Assembly (NCBI GenBank): GCA_963576475.1
Contig: OY754977.1
Location: 15,300,943 to 15,364,942, forward strand
Origin: Molanna angustata
Lineage: Eukaryota; Arthropoda; Insecta; Trichoptera; Molannidae
Reading direction: 5' to 3'
DNA length: 64,000 bases
The translations under genes were made by a program, and so were the position numbers. Positions 47,346 through 58,373 of this stretch are shown here, piece after piece. The notes under the pieces are model-generated. The model was not told where the DNA came from. It saw only the letters and a program-made list of their open reading frames with translations, and did not search any database. Every line of letters begins with the position of its first letter. The stretch's first letter is position 1.

Positions 47346-48360
47346 TGTGATTGGGTGTTGCGACTCAGTAAAACGAGTAACTATTGCGAATGGGTGGAAT
47401 AGGGACCAAAGTTGCAATTTCTTCTCTGAGTATTTAATATCGCTTACTTAAAAATAGTTCAAAGTTTTTGTGGATCTGTTTAATATTTCACAAATAATAC
47501 TACGTCCCACATTCAATTCAATAAAATCTTTCTGAAAAATTATTCTTACTTGTAGTTTGATACAGTCGCGTCGTTGTGAACTGTTATTGTGTTCATTCTC
47601 ATGAATTAATGTATTATCCAACACCGAAGTGATTTCTTGAGTTATGTGGTCATATTTCCATAATCTAAATGTAACAGGGCAACAACCCCGAAATTTTGTA
47701 TTTATATCGTTACAGAAGACGAGGTGTACCGAAGAAGACTGACCTGGTTGAGACTTACTGATAAAATCTGAACTATTGTATTCATATAATAAATAAATTT
47801 GGAATGGTAAAATAAAACCAAAGTTTTCAGTTCTACTAATTTAATGACACTGACTAGTTTCGGTCATCCAGTGACCATTTTCAAAGTGTGAAAAAACAAG
47901 AGGTGGTTGGTGTTTATATAATATCTGGTTAAGGGGTTTGCAACATTTTTTTTTTTTTTGTCTATTTATTTTTTTTTTTTTTCCTCTTTTTTCGTCAGTT
48001 CAATTAGTGTTGCTAGAAAGAACTGACAAAGAAAACTAGCAAACAAAGCGGAGCGTACAAATACAAAAAGAAAATAAATAATTCATATTGCGAAATTATT
48101 GAATGCTGCTGGAACATGGCATGATGGTGTCTGTATCTATTATTGAAGTTCTGTGACCAATGGTTGAGAACAGCAATGTAAGGATTAACTGTGTACCTGT
48201 AACAAAATATATTGGGGCAGTAAAATTCAAAAGCATTGAGTTGTTTGTTTACATAATATATAATGATAAATGGTTGGAAATACCATTCCTTAGTATTGAT
48301 TACTTGGTATATGAATAATATATTTATAAATATTTATAGCGGTTTAAGTAGAGGTGAAGT

Positions 48361-48748
48361 AGAGAAATCTGTTTGTAATAAAGCATTAGTAAATAATAAA
48401 GACAAAATAGATCCATTCAACAATAGTGGTGTCTATGAGTTGAATTGCAATACGTGCACGGGTTCATACATTGGTCAAACTGGTAGAACATTTAAACAAA
48501 GAATAACTGAACATTTAAGATGTAAAAGACTAAATCAAGATACTTCTAATTTTGCTGCCCATTTAAACGAACTACAACATGAATTTACAATAGACAATAA
48601 TGTTCAAATTCTACATAAATGTAATAAAGGGAGAAAATTAGACAGATTAGAGATACTAGAAATTAATAGAGTAAAAAATAATATGAACAAGACACTTATT
48701 AATTTACAAACAGATTTCTCTACTTCACCTCTACTTAAACCGCTATAA
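48361..48748 (+). pseudogene. Penelope GIY-YIG endonuclease C-terminal domain
   Basis: The frame reads VCNKALVNNKDKIDPFNNSG, VYELNCNTCTGSYIGQTGRT, FKQRITEHLRCKRLNQDTSN, FAAHLNELQHEF and KCNKGRKLDRLEILEINRVK. The GVYxLxCxxCxxxYIGQTGRxFxxRxxEH motif with the paired cysteines is diagnostic of Penelope-like endonucleases, which nick the target during insertion. H...L.ExxxI follows as expected. The frame ends TDFSTSPLLKPL with TAA inside the right arm. The ATG at 48263 and the next 38 residues are only the right arm read backwards, so they are not a true N-terminus. No RT precedes it, so it cannot be autonomous. Confidence 0.9.
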
Positions 48749-49196
48749 ATATTTATAAATATATTATTCATATACCAAGTAATCAATACTAAGGAATGGT
48801 ATTTCCAACCATTTATCATTATATATTATGTAAACAAACAACTCAATGCTTTTGAATTTTACTGCCCCAATATATTTTGTTACAGGTACACAGTTAATCC
48901 TTACATTGCTGTTCTCAACCATTGGTCACAGAACTTCAATAATAGATACAGACACCATCATGCCATGTTCCAGCAGCATTCAATAATTTCGCAATATGAA
49001 TTATTTATTTTCTTTTTGTATTTGTACGCTCCGCTTTGTTTGCTAGTTTTCTTTGTCAGTTCTTTCTAGCAACACTAATTGAACTGACGAAAAAAGAGGA
49101 AAAAAAAAAAAATAAATAAACAAAAAAAAAAAAAATGTTGCAAACCCCTTAACCAGATATTATATAAACACCAACCACCTCTTGTTTTTTCACACT

Positions 49197-49227
49197 TTGA
49201 AAATGGTCACTGGATGACCGAAACTAG
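49197..49227 (+). other. Possible hammerhead-ribozyme relic in Penelope arm
   Basis: GGTCA, loop CTGGA, TGACC form a 5-bp hairpin immediately followed by GAAAC. This is the layout of helix II and the GAAA strand of hammerhead ribozymes known from Penelope terminal repeats. The upstream strand reads TTGAAAA and not CTGATGA, so catalysis is not expected. The other arm holds the same motif on - at about 47854-47884. Confidence 0.35.
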
Positions 49228-49295
49228 TCAGTGTCATTAAATTAGTAGAACTGAAAACTTTGGTTTTATTTTACCATTCCAAATTTATTTATTAT

Positions 49296-49872
49296 TTGAA
49301 ATGGAGTTCTACCAAGAATTGTCCGTAGAAAAGTTAAAAAAAGTATTGTATTCATTTTTAAAAGACAATCGTTTCGCTTGTTCATGATTTTCCACTGATT
49401 GAAGAAAAAATCAAGAACTCCTTATAATATACTGAATAAATGCATTGGAAAGTGATAACGATGGGTGGTGGCATAACGATTAGTACGATGTGTTCGATTC
49501 CTGCCTCGACCGATTTCGTTCACCTATAGCACAAGCAAGTACATTGAATATTATCTTTATTTATTGAAGAAACCATGAAACGCAAGTTAACATGATACAA
49601 ATACATGACATCTCTAATGATCCAATGACAGGCGTCTGTCAAATAGTCAATACTAAATATTTTGATAGGTACAATCATCGTCTGGAACGTATATAATTAA
49701 TGTTTATTTGCTAAAGGTATTCATTTGAAGTCCTAAATGTACAATAAAAACTTACACAATCTTATTTATTGATTGTGGAGTGGAGAGTTTAGTATTGGCC
49801 ACAAACCACTCATTTTCAATGTGTTTTAATAAAACTTTAATATCTAGTATCTTTATTCTTATTGTTTTTGTG
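49296..49872. other. Unassigned stretch
   Basis: A tRNA-like GTTCGATTCCTGCC word at 49493-49507 could be a SINE head but no A box fits. A short repeat shared with 28.88 kb lies at 49785-49825. No coding motif. Confidence 0.35.
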
Positions 49873-50110
49873 TTTTTACACTCCGGTAGATAATCTTGTT
49901 TAGAATTCACTACTGTTCTTTACACTCCGGTAGATAATCTTATCCCGCAATAGAATTCACTAAGTTCTTTTACACAACGGTTGGTATACCTACTTGTTTC
50001 GAATAAAAAATCACTGTGTTCTTCACACTCCGGTAGCTAATCTTGTTCCGAAAAGAATTCGCTAAGTTCTTTACACACCGGTGGTTAATCATGTTTCTAA
50101 TGAGATGTCA
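49873..50110. repeat. Irregular tandem array of about 44-53 bp units
   Basis: Five units begin with TACACTCCGGTAGATAATCT-like sequence at 49877, 49921, 49971, 50024 and 50072 and continue with GAATTCACTAAGTTCTT. Unit length varies and the later units are more diverged. Confidence 0.8.
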
Positions 50111-51894
50111 CGATGTTTTTAGAACTTCATTAGTAAACAGGTTTTCTCCCTAATCTGATCGATGGAGATAAATCCAAGGGTAAATTTATATGTACAACTT
50201 TAATACTTATTTATTTATTAGGCAATACATCCAATGAAGGATTATTTATGCCGTTATTGTGTTCACTAAAGGCTAGTTTTCGCTAACGTTTTTAACTAGA
50301 CTTGAATGATAAAATCTTTCTATTGTATTCTAATGTGCCTTATCTATCATGTAATGTTTTTTTTTCTCGTGAAGGTTAAAAAAACGATTGTGGACATTCT
50401 ATTTTTTTTATTTATAATCTGTTAATTTTAATCCTGATTATTATTTACGCCGAGTAGTGTCAGCAAAAATGTTATGTCGTAACAAATCGAATCTATGGTC
50501 AAATACTCTTAAATTCTAGGTGATATTTTTAAAATTATTTCCAATCAATTAACACAAAAAAATAAAATTACAGTAAACCGTCAATTTAATTTGCAAATAA
50601 ATTCGATTAAAAAAATTATCACCTTATCTATTTAATTTTTCAATTGTAGGTATTTTCTAGTAGAGAGTGCGTCAAATAATTATTGTATTGTCTATCAGTG
50701 TATGTATAAATAAATAAATAAAATAAGTAACGTATATTAATTCATTTATTTAAAACGAGGCCCTTTTTAAAGAGTATAACATTCATGCATATAATATAAT
50801 GTATTCATATATAATATAATGTATTCATATATGGATAAGAATTTCGATCGTTCTTTTTAATAGTTTTCATTTCTTTTTTTTTTTGTAGTTCGTACTTTTG
50901 GGGTGTTGATTTTTCACACTAATCATTTTTTCTACAATAGTCCATTGTTATCGTTTTATTTATTTTTGGAAACAAAACATTTTGCATTTATATTCAAAGT
51001 ATGTTTCGTTTCTTCGTTTGCCCATTGTTGAAATCAATCTATGTAATCTGATATTTTTATAAATTACAATCAAATCAATTATTTATGAACAATAGAGCGT
51101 CAAAATAATTTGTAGGCGATCATCATACACGTGAAAATCATGTATGATGATCGCCTGTGACTAAATTAGTACATAAACTAGACAGTGTCATAGTTGGCGT
51201 CGTTTGACGATTTATTAAAAATTTAATTATACGAATTATTTTATACGGCAGGTTTTGAAGCAACTATTTGTTCATCAGGGCAGATGGCAACTGATTTTTT
51301 ATAGTAGTTTGTTGCGGAACAGTTTTGGGGGAATAGAGTATAGTAATCAATGAGTAGTCAACTTATTATTATGTTGCCGTTAACTGAATTGTATCCTCCA
51401 TTTTATTTTTAAAATTCCTTGAAAACTTGACAATAATCCTGATGTTTAAACAACATCAAACGTGTGGACGGAACGGCAGTATTTTATAGCCCACCATCGC
51501 ACTGCGAACGAATAGTGTCGTTATAAAATCCATATTATTCTGTACAACGGTAAAATTGTGGTTCCAATACGTTCTTTGTACTAATCGTGTTGTTCCCATT
51601 CTGTGCCAGGAAATTACAGCAAATTTCTTGCTCTGAGAGCTATTTCTATTACGCTAAAATATAATGTGAGTTGTGTAATATTTACTTATAAAATAAGTTA
51701 TAAAATACCTTATTGGTATATATAATTTTACTTTATATAATGATTTATTGTTTACCGAGTTTATCTAGTAAACATATTTTGTTACACTTGAGATTCTATT
51801 GCCCGATTTATCGTCTGATTTGATACTACATTTTATCGCTTTTACGTATCAAATTTTGCGATGTTTTATGGTTCCAATGTCATCAATGTTCTGC
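50111..51894. other. Non-coding stretch with one hairpin
   Basis: AT-rich. It includes a 20-bp duplication (TATAATATAATGTATTCATA, 50789-50832) and the hairpin at 51114-51156. No coding motif. Confidence 0.45.
51114..51156. repeat. 16-bp perfect hairpin
   Basis: AGGCGATCATCATACA and TGTATGATGATCGCCT pair perfectly around 11 nt. A remnant of a small inverted-repeat element is possible. Confidence 0.7.
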
Positions 51895-52430
51895 AAGAAG
51901 TCCGAGCAAGTCCGGTCAACGGTAGAATCAAAATTACCCTGGTGATTACCCACATCATGGATATACTTATCTTATGGAGTTTTTATTTAATTAGTATAAT
52001 GTTTGTGTTTATTTTTATTTTCTTTGTTCAAATCACTACAAAATATACGAACAAATATTATGCATTATATAATTTACAATATCACCTCTCTCTTACAGCT
52101 TGTGTAGAGGGAGGATGTGTGCAACTAAAAGACTAATTCAAAAATGCAAAAAAGAAGAAAAAAACATATTTTATACCAGGATATACAAAATTAATTATGC
52201 TTGAACTAAACACAATAGTATGTACAATTAATAAAAACAATATATTGGTAGGGATCCATTTCTCACCTAATCAATTACTATCACATTACATAAAAAGAAT
52301 TATCACAAGTCACAATGCAATAATATATTAAGATATTATAGAACTCCATAAGATATTTATATTCACGATATGGATAATCATGAGGGTTTTCATTCCACCG
52401 TTTGACAGGATCTGTCCCTCTAATTACATC
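51895..52430. mobile_element. Foldback family M2, split by about 330 bp
   Basis: The left arm (AAGTCCGGTCAACGGTAGAA ... TTACCCACATCATGGATATA ... CTTATGGAGTTTTTA) ends near 51985. The mirrored right arm (ATATTATAGAACTCCATAAG ... ACGATATGGATAATCATGAG ... TTCCACCGTTTGACAGGATC) starts near 52325. The DNA between is AT-rich and unassigned and may be a later insertion. Confidence 0.65.
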
Positions 52431-52519
52431 AAAAAGTTGTAATGGAAAACGTGTAGAAGATGTAGAAGATCCAGTGGTCGTCACCGACTCGATGAAGTGA
52501 CCTTGTCAAGTACGGACAA

Positions 52520-52580
52520 GATTATTTATATTCATGATATGGGTTATCATGAGGGTTTTGATTCCACTTTTTGGTGGGAC
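52520..52580 (-). mobile_element. Foldback family M2, partial arm
   Basis: ATATTCATGATATGGGTTAT, CATGAGGGTTTTGATTCCAC repeats the right arm of the neighbouring M2 copy. A short LINE-like RRSSGRHRLD reading lies just upstream at 52450-52490. Confidence 0.55.
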
Positions 52581-52634
52581 AAAATAATGTTGACACACAA
52601 TTTGAATATTCAAATTGTGCGTCAACATTATTTT
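52581..52634. repeat. 54-bp palindrome
   Basis: AAAATAATGTTGAC...TTTGAAT and its inverse complement meet with no loop at 52607/52608. There is one mismatched pair (A opposite G) across 27 bp per arm. Confidence 0.85.
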
Positions 52635-53659
52635 CTCTTAACCGATCCACAAATTTCTACATTAGTAAAAACAACAAAAATGTACCTATTTCAAAAAAGA
52701 AAATCTTTATAGACATGTCGAAAAAAAAGTTGGATATATTTACATTGCCTGGTAAGGTTACCGATTATTTTAAGAAAATTTTCGTGCATTTTAAAAATAG
52801 TTTAATGTAAACATGATTATTGAAATCAAAATATATTGACAAATAGCATAAAATTGATAAAGACATGCAATGAAAGAGCAAAAAAACAATTATTATGATA
52901 TCTCTGTATACACGGTGTAACACAAAGTGGTACATGGAATTTTTTATCATTTGAGAATAACTCAAACGTACAAAATATCAAAAAATCTGTCGACTTATCT
53001 TTGCTTTTGTGACATTATCTCAAAGTATAACTCTTCAATTATATACAAAAAAGTGATGCAAAAAACGATTTGAAAAACTCAAGTAAATGTCATTTCAAAA
53101 ACAAACTAGTCTAATTTAGTGTTGCTACTTCTTAACCGTAGATGCTATATTTAGGTTTATACTACTTCTATCGTATTGTGAGAAATGGAGAAATAATGCC
53201 CAGAAAAATAGTTTTCGAGATATTTTTCTATTCGTAGGTCATATTTACCTCATCAGAGAGTTTATGTTTTTATTGCTAATTTCAGTAAACCTTTGAGAAC
53301 TTTTAACTAATGGCATCTTGTAAATTATCTGTGAATAATGTCTGTCGACTTTAACTCTATATAATACGGAGCCCTTTCGATTAATTGTTTTACTAAGTGC
53401 AGCATTAACCGAATACATTCTTGAATATTTCGTTTTATTTTCACGTCTTAAGCATAATATTGATTTGATCTTATGACATCTTTAAGATTGTATACAATTA
53501 TGTAAGTTTCATATTGGAGCAATGCGAAAATTCAGTAATTCATAGGTATTTATTAAATTTTTAATGAAATTTCAAGTATTTCACTAAATAATAAAACTAT
53601 GATAAATATGAATTATCTCTAATTTATTCAAGACACAAGTTTGCATTATGGATTAAATA
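52635..53659. other. Non-coding stretch
   Basis: AT-rich. The small frames have no motif. Confidence 0.45.
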
Positions 53660-53740
53660 GAACTAGACCCTAATGGAGGGACTGGTTGAGGGGACAAACC
53701 ACAGAGGGCGACCCCGACGGGAAATCAATGATTTTTTTTT
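53660..53740 (+). pseudogene. Short LINE tail remnant
   Basis: The reading LMEGLVEGTNHRGRPRREIN resembles the GxxxGxRxRGRPRxRWxDD end of LINE ORF2 proteins. Only about 20 codons, so moderate support at best. Confidence 0.45.
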
Positions 53741-53796
53741 TGTAAGTATTGTAAATCCACTATGTCACGATAAAAAAAATAACGAATCTTAACTCA

Positions 53797-53890
53797 AGCT
53801 TTAAAAGCAGTATGCTCCACCAGAAACTATATGCAAGCTTTAAAAATTTATACAAGCTTTAAAAGCAGTATGCCCCACCAGAAGTATATG
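53797..53890. repeat. Local duplication of AAGCTTTAAAAGCAGTATG
   Basis: CTTTAAAAGCAGTATGCTCC and ACCAGAAACTATATG at 53798-53833 repeats at about 53857-53890 with CCCC for CTCC. It is a tandem-like duplication with about 25 bp between. Confidence 0.7.
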
Positions 53891-55221
53891 TATAAATTTG
53901 TTTATTTAGCGTTTAGCCGCATATATCACAACTACAAAACAGAGTCAAAATATAAAATTTGCCATTCTTAAGGTAAACTAATGTTGCGCAGGGTTAAGTT
54001 TCCTGCTTGTCAAATATGAATGTATTAATTAAAGGTCATTGACGTATCAGAAATAATGTTAAGACTAATTATAAACTGAATTTCACTAATTTAGATCTAT
54101 TTTGATTTTATTTGCTGTTTGACCAACCCTTTCTCATTAATGTATATTTTTTAGTCAGAGAATATCTGAAAATTAAAATGGTTTTGTCTTCAATTACTTC
54201 CTTTTTGACGTTGTTTCAATTGGAATTCGTCGTTCATATTGTCTGGATGACTAAAGTATGCAGTATATTCAAGAACTGTGTCAAAAGAACATTCGTTTAG
54301 TGATGTATATTTCATTAAAATCGTCCGGATCACAGAGTAACTGTTCGAAATAATTTTAGAATAATTGAAGCTTAATATGATGAAGGTTTTGGTGAAATTG
54401 AGCCATTAAAATAGAATAAATTATACCTACCCTAGGTGGAACTCAAAAACTAATGGTGCATTCAATATAGTATTTTTGATTTACATATATACTTGTATTA
54501 TTTTCATAATCGATGTTTTGTTTTTTATCATTGTTCCCATAAATCTGATCATAATACATTTGTCATACTTTCATACCAGCTTTCGTTGATTAACAATGTC
54601 CATACTCTATTTTGTTTACCAATGTGTTCATTGAAATTTCTGATTTTATTATGCTTGATGGTAATGCACTTGTTGAAATGAGAAGTTCTTTTCTCAAAAG
54701 TCCGTCTGGATTATGGATCATCGTTCCGCGTTGCTTAATTTTCTCGACGTTATATCGTTATATGGCGCACAGCTTATAAAATTTACCCATCATAAATTGT
54801 CCAACGCCCACAAGCTCATGAAACAACTTCTCGCTAATTAGGAATGCGCCGAGTAAAATACACCAATTAAACCGAGTTTATTGCTAAATTTTGCTATTGT
54901 TGCGTACCTGTAGACTTATTTATTTATCATTATGTGTAATTATTATATTATGTATATTAATGGCAATCTCGCAAATATCGTTGCTCGTTATCGTGGCTCG
55001 TGGCCCTCATATTCAATAGTGATTGGAAGCTCGCCAGGAGATTTTCATCAAACACTTGGAATGATCAAATTGTATAACTTCATATGTCTGTTTGAATTAT
55101 TTTTTGTCGGCATTACGCAGCTTCAATCAAAACTATTTATTTATTTATTTATTTATTAACGTATCAGGCATAAAATTTCATTGTATCAGGTGCAAATAGA
55201 GGACCAAGATGTTGGACATAA
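53891..55221. other. Non-coding stretch
   Basis: AT-rich. (ATTT)n at 55135-55157. No motif in the small frames. Confidence 0.45.
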
Positions 55222-55230
55222 TATAGTAAC

Positions 55231-55449
55231 AGTAGCGTCTAGTCCCAGCTCTTCTTTTCTGCATTCTTAGGTTAGGTTTAAGTTTTTTTATAATAACAAT
55301 AGCGAATCGCGTGACCGAGTTACTTTATAAATTTAATTATAAATTGTTATTTCACAGCTCATTTGACTTAATACTACGAGATCTCAACCAATCAGAGAGC
55401 CAACCGGAAACAGAATGCGGAATGGTAAATGCGGATTGTAGACGCTAGT
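55231..55449 (-). mobile_element. Element R, copy 2, with 9-bp target duplication
   Basis: Ends AGTAGCGTCT and AGACGCTAGT are inverted copies with one mismatch. TATAGTAAC flanks both sides (55222-55230, 55450-55458). The interior follows the 41.2 kb copy in inverse orientation (CCTAACCTAAGAATGCAG, GAGATCTCGTAGTATTAAGT, GGAATGGTAAATGCGG on +). It is shorter, 219 against 254 bp. Confidence 0.88.
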
Positions 55450-55458
55450 TATAGTAAC

Positions 55459-56439
55459 AAGCGGTGTAAATTTGCGTATCAAATATAAGGAGGACATAAA
55501 ATAAGGCGGGAACAATATAATATTTAAGAAAAATATAATATTTAAGAAAAAAGTTCCATCTACCGGGTAAGCATAACGTGCAGTTGGCCATATATAACAT
55601 TGAATATCGTCATTTTTGACGGGATAATTATCTAGTATAGCTATAAAATAAAATAAACGATCATAAACCATCTCGATATGTTTTATTGATGCATTTCTCG
55701 TTTCATTATCAATTATTTTGCTTATAGCCAATATAACCAATATTAGAGTGATTTTGTGTCAATTTATCTTCCGAGAATATTGATTATTATTATTTTTTTA
55801 TAAATAATCCTTCACCATGCAGCGTTATCGTAGCAATATTATTATAATACATACATAGTAAGTATTATATATATCTGATATCTTAATTTATTGTGGTTTA
55901 ATTTATTAATTTACCAACACATTTTTTCGTAAATTTGGTCGAATTTTAACCTAATATTGTTATACTTTTCTTATTCTGAAGTTCTTTATAATTTTAGCTA
56001 CATAAAGTAAATTAACAGTCTATGATAGAAACAAAAATGCATGTAAGTAACTAAATCTGATATAATTTGACTTCACTGTCAAATTATTGAGAACTCAATT
56101 TTTAAGAAGTAGTTGGAATGTTTGCAAGATGCATCAAAAGTTGTGGTATTTGAAAGAGGTGAAAGCTGGTGAAAGCATGCAATATAAGTGTGAAATATGA
56201 ACACTTAGAACAAGTTGACGAATATTCGTATTTAGGTAGACATGTTTTAAAGGAATGGACGTCCCAAAAAGGATATTGAAAGAAGAGTAATGGCAGGAAA
56301 CAGAATGATTGATCAATAATGAATAATTGCGACATATCGAAGGAAGCCAAAGTTGCCATTCACAATATATATTTGTAGTCCCAACCCTGACGTATCCAAG
56401 TGAAACGTGAACATGGCAGAACACGCATAAAGCATTTGT
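55459..56439. other. Non-coding stretch
   Basis: AT-rich. Contains a 17-bp tandem duplication ATATAATATTTAAGAAA at 55516-55551. The GC-richer part at 56110-56430 (ERRVMAGNRM-like on +) may be a LINE remnant but is too decayed to assign. Confidence 0.4.
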
Positions 56440-56660
56440 CGGCCTTTGTGGTTCAGTTGGTTAGGTATCTGGCTGCTGATCCAAAAGTCCCGGGTCCGAT
56501 TCCCGGTGGAGGCACAGTTTTTAATTGTGTTTTCAGTCTGGTTCTGTGAGACGATTAATATCGTAAGTCTCTAGAATGTGGCAACTTGTTATAGGGTGCG
56601 TGTTAAATTAATATTTGACATAGAACCTGTTAGTTGCCCGAGAAGTTATATAAAAAAAAC
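56440..56660 (+). mobile_element. SINE B, full-length copy
   Basis: GGCCTTTGTGGTTCAGTTGG (A-box region), GGGTCCGATTCCCGGTGGAG (B-box region), GTTTTCAGTCTGGTTCTGTG, GAATGTGGCAACTTGTTATA and a tail ending GTTGCCCGAGAAG then A-rich. It matches the 9.0 kb copy along its length. A LINE tail follows directly at 56661. Confidence 0.88.
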
Positions 56661-56945
56661 GAAAAAAAGCAGAATAAATGCTGTTGAAATGAGATCGCTG
56701 AGAAGAATATGTAACAAGACGATGTACGACAGGGTAAGAAATGAGGACATTAGGAAAGAATGTAACATGGATGAGGAACGCCTGACCAAGAAAATATAGA
56801 TACATTGCGGACAGGAATGGAATTAGAGGTCGGGGCCGTCCAAGAAAAGTTGATGAAGCGATGGTTGCATGCCAGGATAGAAAACTGTGGCATTCGATTC
56901 TCTCTGCCTACCCTGTTAGGGGCATGGCGTGATGGTATTTATATG
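56661..56945 (+). pseudogene. YPVRDMA-family LINE tail with internal deletion
   Basis: RINAVEMRSLRRICNKTMYD, RVRNEDIRKECNMDEERLTK and KI, a stop, then GRGRPRKVDEAMVACQDRKL and WHSILSAYPVRGMA with TGA. Compared with the 44.3 kb copy, the stretch from GWHDHV to RRCMD is deleted and GHVMRMN before EERL is lost. It extends the family further upstream than the other copies. Confidence 0.8.
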
Positions 56946-57919
56946 TTTTTCTTTCTCTCGTGGTATTTATGATTGTTGATAAAATATATCGTTAAACAGA
57001 ATGTCAACATATTTATCGAATATCATATTTTTTATTTATAAAATTACGTACTTACAGAGCATTGATGCATTTTATTTACAATTATGTACTTGTCTATGCG
57101 GCGCGGCGTGTGGAAGCCGGGTCTTACAATATTATATTATAAGAATGTTAATATAAGTGAAATATCTACATGACATGTATTGCACTGTGCCGGTTTTCCT
57201 TAAGTAACGCCAAACGCCATCTATGCGAAACGAGTTCTGACTATTCACAATTAACGCCATCTACGTTATGTTTGTTTTATTAAAATTCTTAATAGCGTAC
57301 AAATGTATAGATATGGATCTATACAGATTATCATTTAGTTACAATGTTATCCGTTATCATTTCTTGGTTTTGTTAAGAGATGTCTCTACTATTCTATTTA
57401 AAAATTATATAGTTTCACTTTTTGTAAGCTAGGACGTTCAAAGACATTACAATCAATTATATTATGTGTAGTATTGTCATAAAATCATTCCCAGCATATA
57501 TGTTATAAAAAAAATAATCAAATTACAATTGATCAAAAAAAGAGTAGGTACCATTAAATGATTTTTACCCTTTGACTTGAAAGGGTGTCGTATACATTAT
57601 AATGTACCTTTTTTCACATTAAATAACATTTTCCGTCAATTTTCCTTTCGAATAGTTTTGATATTTTAGAAATCTATCTGATATTTTTTGTTTTCGTTTT
57701 TGTATCAAAATTGCATCGAAGTTTTATCTCGATGATTTGTCCAGATTTGTCTTTCCTCAATAAATTTATTGTTTAATATAATTTTCATGACGCACATTGA
57801 TTGACCTATACAAAATTGAATAAAGTTGATTCTTTCCTTAACTGCATTAAAAATAATCGAGATTTCGTATTCATTTTTTCATTTGGTTTGATACCTTTAT
57901 GAGCCAATGGAAAAAAAAC
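56946..57919. other. Non-coding stretch
   Basis: AT-rich. Two CGCCATCTATGCGAAA/CGCCATCTACG words at 57210-57270 resemble parts of repeat Q. No coding motif. Confidence 0.4.
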
Positions 57920-58373
57920 AAATAATGGGTATTTTAAATCAAAAAAATGATTTGGTCTACATATATATTTTTTCCTGAATCCAGGACGACCGTTTCAGCT
58001 TATTAGGCCCTTATCAACTGGTAAACATAGAAACTCTGCTTTTTCTTATATACTAAAATTCGGTACATTTTTGCAATTATGAATTGTTCAAAACAGTTGT
58101 ATTATAGTTTATGTTGGGAATTACGTCGATGCAGATGTTTTTAAGTAATGTAAAAACCTACAGTACAGCTGTTTAAAAATAATATAAAGTCTTTACCGAA
58201 AGGGTGAAGATCGGACGTTTTTATTGTGGGTTAGTTTTGGTCTGTATACCAGTGGTCCACTTTTCGAAAAACCCGCAATAAAATAGGTGAGGCAAAATTA
58301 TATGTATTAGGTATACAACCAGATTATATATGTAGACCAAATCATTTGTTTGATTTAAAATACCCATTATTAT
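57920..58373. mobile_element. Inverted-repeat element, 47-bp arms
   Basis: AATAATGGGTATTTTAAATC...TTTGGTCTACATATATA (57922-57968) is mirrored at 58325-58371 with one mismatch in 47. About 355 bp lies between and has no coding sequence. Probably a non-autonomous inverted-repeat transposon. Target duplication not identified. Confidence 0.65.

Larger units (their letters stand above)
47786..49295. mobile_element. Penelope-like element with 593-bp inverted arms
   Basis: Left arm 47786-48378 and right arm 48704-49295 are inverse complements. By direct comparison I find one base difference (TCTATTTA against TTTATTTA) and one T-run length difference (14 against 13). The 325-bp centre encodes most of a GIY-YIG endonuclease. 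Penelope-like elements are known to carry terminal repeats that can lie inverted or in tandem, and 5'-truncated copies joined to other copies. The RT domain is absent. Flanks outside the arms are unrelated to each other. Confidence 0.85.

Noticed and set aside
48263..48380. N-terminal extension MINGWKYHSL of the GIY-YIG frame
   Set aside because: The identical peptide appears on the minus strand at 48819 because both lie in the palindrome arms. It is not part of the protein.
49440..49520. SINE with a GTTCGATTCC box
   Set aside because: A single B-box-like word without an A box, repeated body or tail.
56440..56515. tRNA gene on the plus strand
   Set aside because: Same SINE B head with a mutated B box (GTCCGATTCC) and the SINE body attached.
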